A stretch of DNA of 20,506 nucleotides, taken from positions 1 through 20,506 of the forward strand of contig VDMD01000259.1 of assembly GCA_007026445.1 (NCBI GenBank), given 5' to 3'. A program made the translations under genes and the position numbers. Under the pieces are notes generated by a model, which saw nothing but the letters and a program-made list of their open reading frames with translations, ran no database searches and had not been told where the DNA came from. Below, piece after piece: positions 18,941 through 20,506 of the stretch; position 1 is the stretch's first letter, and every line of letters starts with the position of its first letter. The DNA is from Schizophyllum amplum (Eukaryota > Basidiomycota > Agaricomycetes > Agaricales > Schizophyllaceae).

Positions 18941-19613
18941 ATCCTGGGAGCGTGCGTCCACTGCTTCTTACCCATGTCTACTAAAGCTAACGATGCAATA
19001 GTGGAATCCTGCATGGAGCGTCGCGACGATGTACGTGCAAGCCAGCTAGCTCATGCCCATAATCCTTCCCCAGCGCCCCGCAGACTCATGTTGTCACACA
19101 TCGCTGCTGTATCCCTACACCGACTCCCCACAACACCTCTCGTCCTATCTTACGCACCACACTGACCACATCCCCAGTCTCACCGGCCTCCTCTCGTTCA
19201 TGCTCTCCGACGAGATCACCACGGGCTCCGTCAACAGCTCACCCGCCCACAAGCGCGGCTTTGCCGCCCAGAGCCACACGTGGAATATCCAGCAGCCCCG
19301 CTTCCGTGAAGCATTCTCTGAGGTGCGTCAGTACCCAATCTACGACAAGAACCCATTTCTGACCACCATTCTGCAGTACGCTACCTCGCAAATGCGCGAC
19401 CTGCCGAACATGGGCGAGAAGGAGCGCGGCAGGCGCACCGGGCGCAAGACCTGCGCCGGCGAACGGTACAGGCTCTGCAGCGGGCACGGGCGCAAATCCC
19501 CCAGCAGCAGGCGCAAATGGCTCAGCGGCGGGGCGGTGCTGTGGGAGAAGTGGCGTTGGGGGGTGCTGATCGTGTTGGCGATCATGGTGTCGAGAATTTC
19601 AATGCCGAAGTAG
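18941..19613 (+). pseudogene. UBC6-type ubiquitin-conjugating enzyme, 3' third only
   Basis: Exon pieces are 18941-18951 (PGS), 19002-19030 (WNPAWSVAT), 19178-19322 (ILTGLLSFMLSDE, TTGSV, RFREAFSE) and 19377-19613 (YATSQMRDLPNMGEKERG onward). Introns are 50, 147 and 54 bp with gtgcgt or gtacgt donors; all frames join. The WNPAWSVATILTGLLSFM stretch is diagnostic of Ubc6/UBE2J E2 enzymes, which act in ER-associated degradation. The end is a hydrophobic anchor (WGVLIVLAIMVS), as expected for a tail-anchored ER protein. Between the two the frame seems to slip: another frame gives a better Ala/Gly/Pro linker (APANGTGSAAG), so two compensating indels are likely. The E2 core and the catalytic Cys, which lies just before the HPGSW motif in this family, are missing. 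It cannot be an active E2. Confidence 0.8.
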
Positions 19614-19750
19614 GGCGAATTCGGCGTCGAAGTAGGGCGCGGCGTCGAAGTGGGGCGGGCGCGACGTCGCAAGAGGGTGAGCGCGCGGCGTCGCAAGGGG
19701 TGAGGGGAACTTGGCAAGAGAGCAGGTTGATGTCGGCGTCGAAGCAGGGC
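19604..19750 (+). repeat. degenerate minisatellite of GTCGAAGTAGGGC-like units
   Basis: About six imperfect units of the form ggcgtcgaagtagggcg occur, including ones near 19604, 19622, 19639, 19663, 19688 and 19733. Middle units vary to gtcgcaagNGGgtg. The first unit supplies the stop codon of the UBC6-like reading frame (aag-tag at 19608-19613). Confidence 0.65.
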
Positions 19751-19954
19751 AAAGTATAGGAAGGCGGGTAAATATCTAATCTGTGGCGACGGATCTCTGT
19801 ATATCGTTATACCTGCACAATCTCTTGGATTAAAACACCAGCACTGTCTTCGTGAGCTTTGCCGGCCCCCTGTGGTGAGTTCTGTTGGTCTATCCATACT
19901 TTTGTTCTCCATCTCTCATTGATGTTCATAACTCGTGTTACCTTCGCACTCAAG

Positions 19955-20382
19955 TACTCATCGACATCCTCGAGCCCATTTTCATCTACTTCTTCCTGCC
20001 TTACCCTTCGGCAGCCGTACGTCGTAGCTCCAGATGGGGTTTGCCTGGGAGTCCGTCGATGCCGGCAAGTCTGATACCCAAGCAGCAGTGTCGCACGGCC
20101 GCCCAACTGGTCGCACGACACACTCGTCGCATACTGGGCTGGCGATATCTGCGAACCCGTCGCCTCCGACAACATTTCGCCTTCAGTAGGGGGCTTCGCC
20201 GCATGTCCATACGGGTTCCCTGAACATCTGCCTGGGAGACTACCCACACAGTCTTGATGACGAGGTTTTTGTCGCTGACCGAGGGTCAGGGTCGACAGCG
20301 CCAGCATATCGTTCCCCGCCCTCGGATGCCCCTCGTGAGATATGCAGACATTGCCATCATCGGAAATAATTGTCGATTTATG
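19955..20382 (-). pseudogene. heavily decayed FunK1 fragment (ATP-lysine region)
   Basis: Minus-strand blocks in family order are: KSTIISDDGN, GTICWRCRP, SDKNLVIKTVW (the VIK lysine motif), PPTEGEML, PHLELRR and a faint LEDVDEY. They fall in different frames, and a TGA (+ strand 20286-20288) interrupts the second block. No N-terminal or catalytic-loop region was found on either side. It corresponds to the middle of the intact copy, roughly its residues 280-420. Confidence 0.7.
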
Positions 20383-20506
20383 GGACGCGAACGGCGCTTA
20401 AAAACTAGGGACGAACCCTCGACATCCTTTCAACCAGAGGCAAAACCGATTCACCAAGCATCCATTCCGTCGTAGATAATGCATTAGCATATACATATGA
20501 GTACAT

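Noticed and set aside
19053..19177. Reading the UBC6-like frame as starting at 19053
   Set aside because: This stretch is the 147-bp intron between WNPAWSVAT and LTGLLSFM; splice sites at 19031 and 19177 join the codons exactly.
1..20506. Transposon or CRISPR-like structure
   Set aside because: No transposase, reverse transcriptase or integrase motifs, no terminal repeats with target duplications, and no regularly spaced repeats beyond the 19604-19750 minisatellite.

Overview
The window looks like nuclear DNA of a filamentous basidiomycete, probably an agaricomycete of polypore type. The reasons are very short introns (47-59 bp, with gtNNgt donors and ctgac/ctaac branch sites), GC-rich coding sequence, and a dominant family of fungal-type kinases (FunK1, the Pkinase_fungal family). 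The genus-level placement is inference. There are no rRNA or tRNA genes, CRISPR arrays or intact transposons that I can support.

Layout. Positions 1-881 (+) are the 3' end of a FunK1 kinase that runs through an acidic linker into a C-terminal PHD finger. Positions 3186-3984 (+) are a decayed FunK1 N-terminal half. Positions 8905-6172 (-) hold a near-complete FunK1 kinase with a second PHD finger; its kinase part is clean, but its linker frame is unresolved. It shares a 526-bp divergent promoter with the one fully clean FunK1 gene, 9432-11753 (+; three exons, 738 aa). A second cluster lies on the minus strand. It holds a nearly complete FunK1 gene with two one-base frameshifts (17886-15634), a 5'-truncated tandem copy directly behind it (15613-14590), and two further remnants (about 18925-18583 and 20382-19955). 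Eight FunK1 loci therefore lie in about 20 kb, ranging from intact to heavily eroded.

Other gene pieces are interleaved. The 3' third of a UBC6-type, ER tail-anchored ubiquitin-conjugating enzyme (18941-19613, +) is joined head to head to a FunK1 fragment and lacks the exon with the catalytic Cys. A short piece resembling the activation segment of an agaricomycete protein kinase lies at 18350-18535. The long intergenic stretches (882-3185, 3985-6171, 11754-14589) hold a diverged repeat pair, a C14 tract, a minor direct repeat and a few low-confidence spliced ORFs.

How the parts fit. The FunK1 copies end in one of two C-terminal modules that both suggest a nuclear or chromatin role. One is a PHD finger (two loci). 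The other is an acidic/Ser tail with a TLVE-like motif; in three of those four copies it is followed by a Lys/Arg-rich, nuclear-localisation-like end. The region reads as a birth-and-death cluster made by tandem duplication and rearrangement. The kinase-PHD fusion is the most unusual feature. All domain calls come from motif reading, because no database search was possible.
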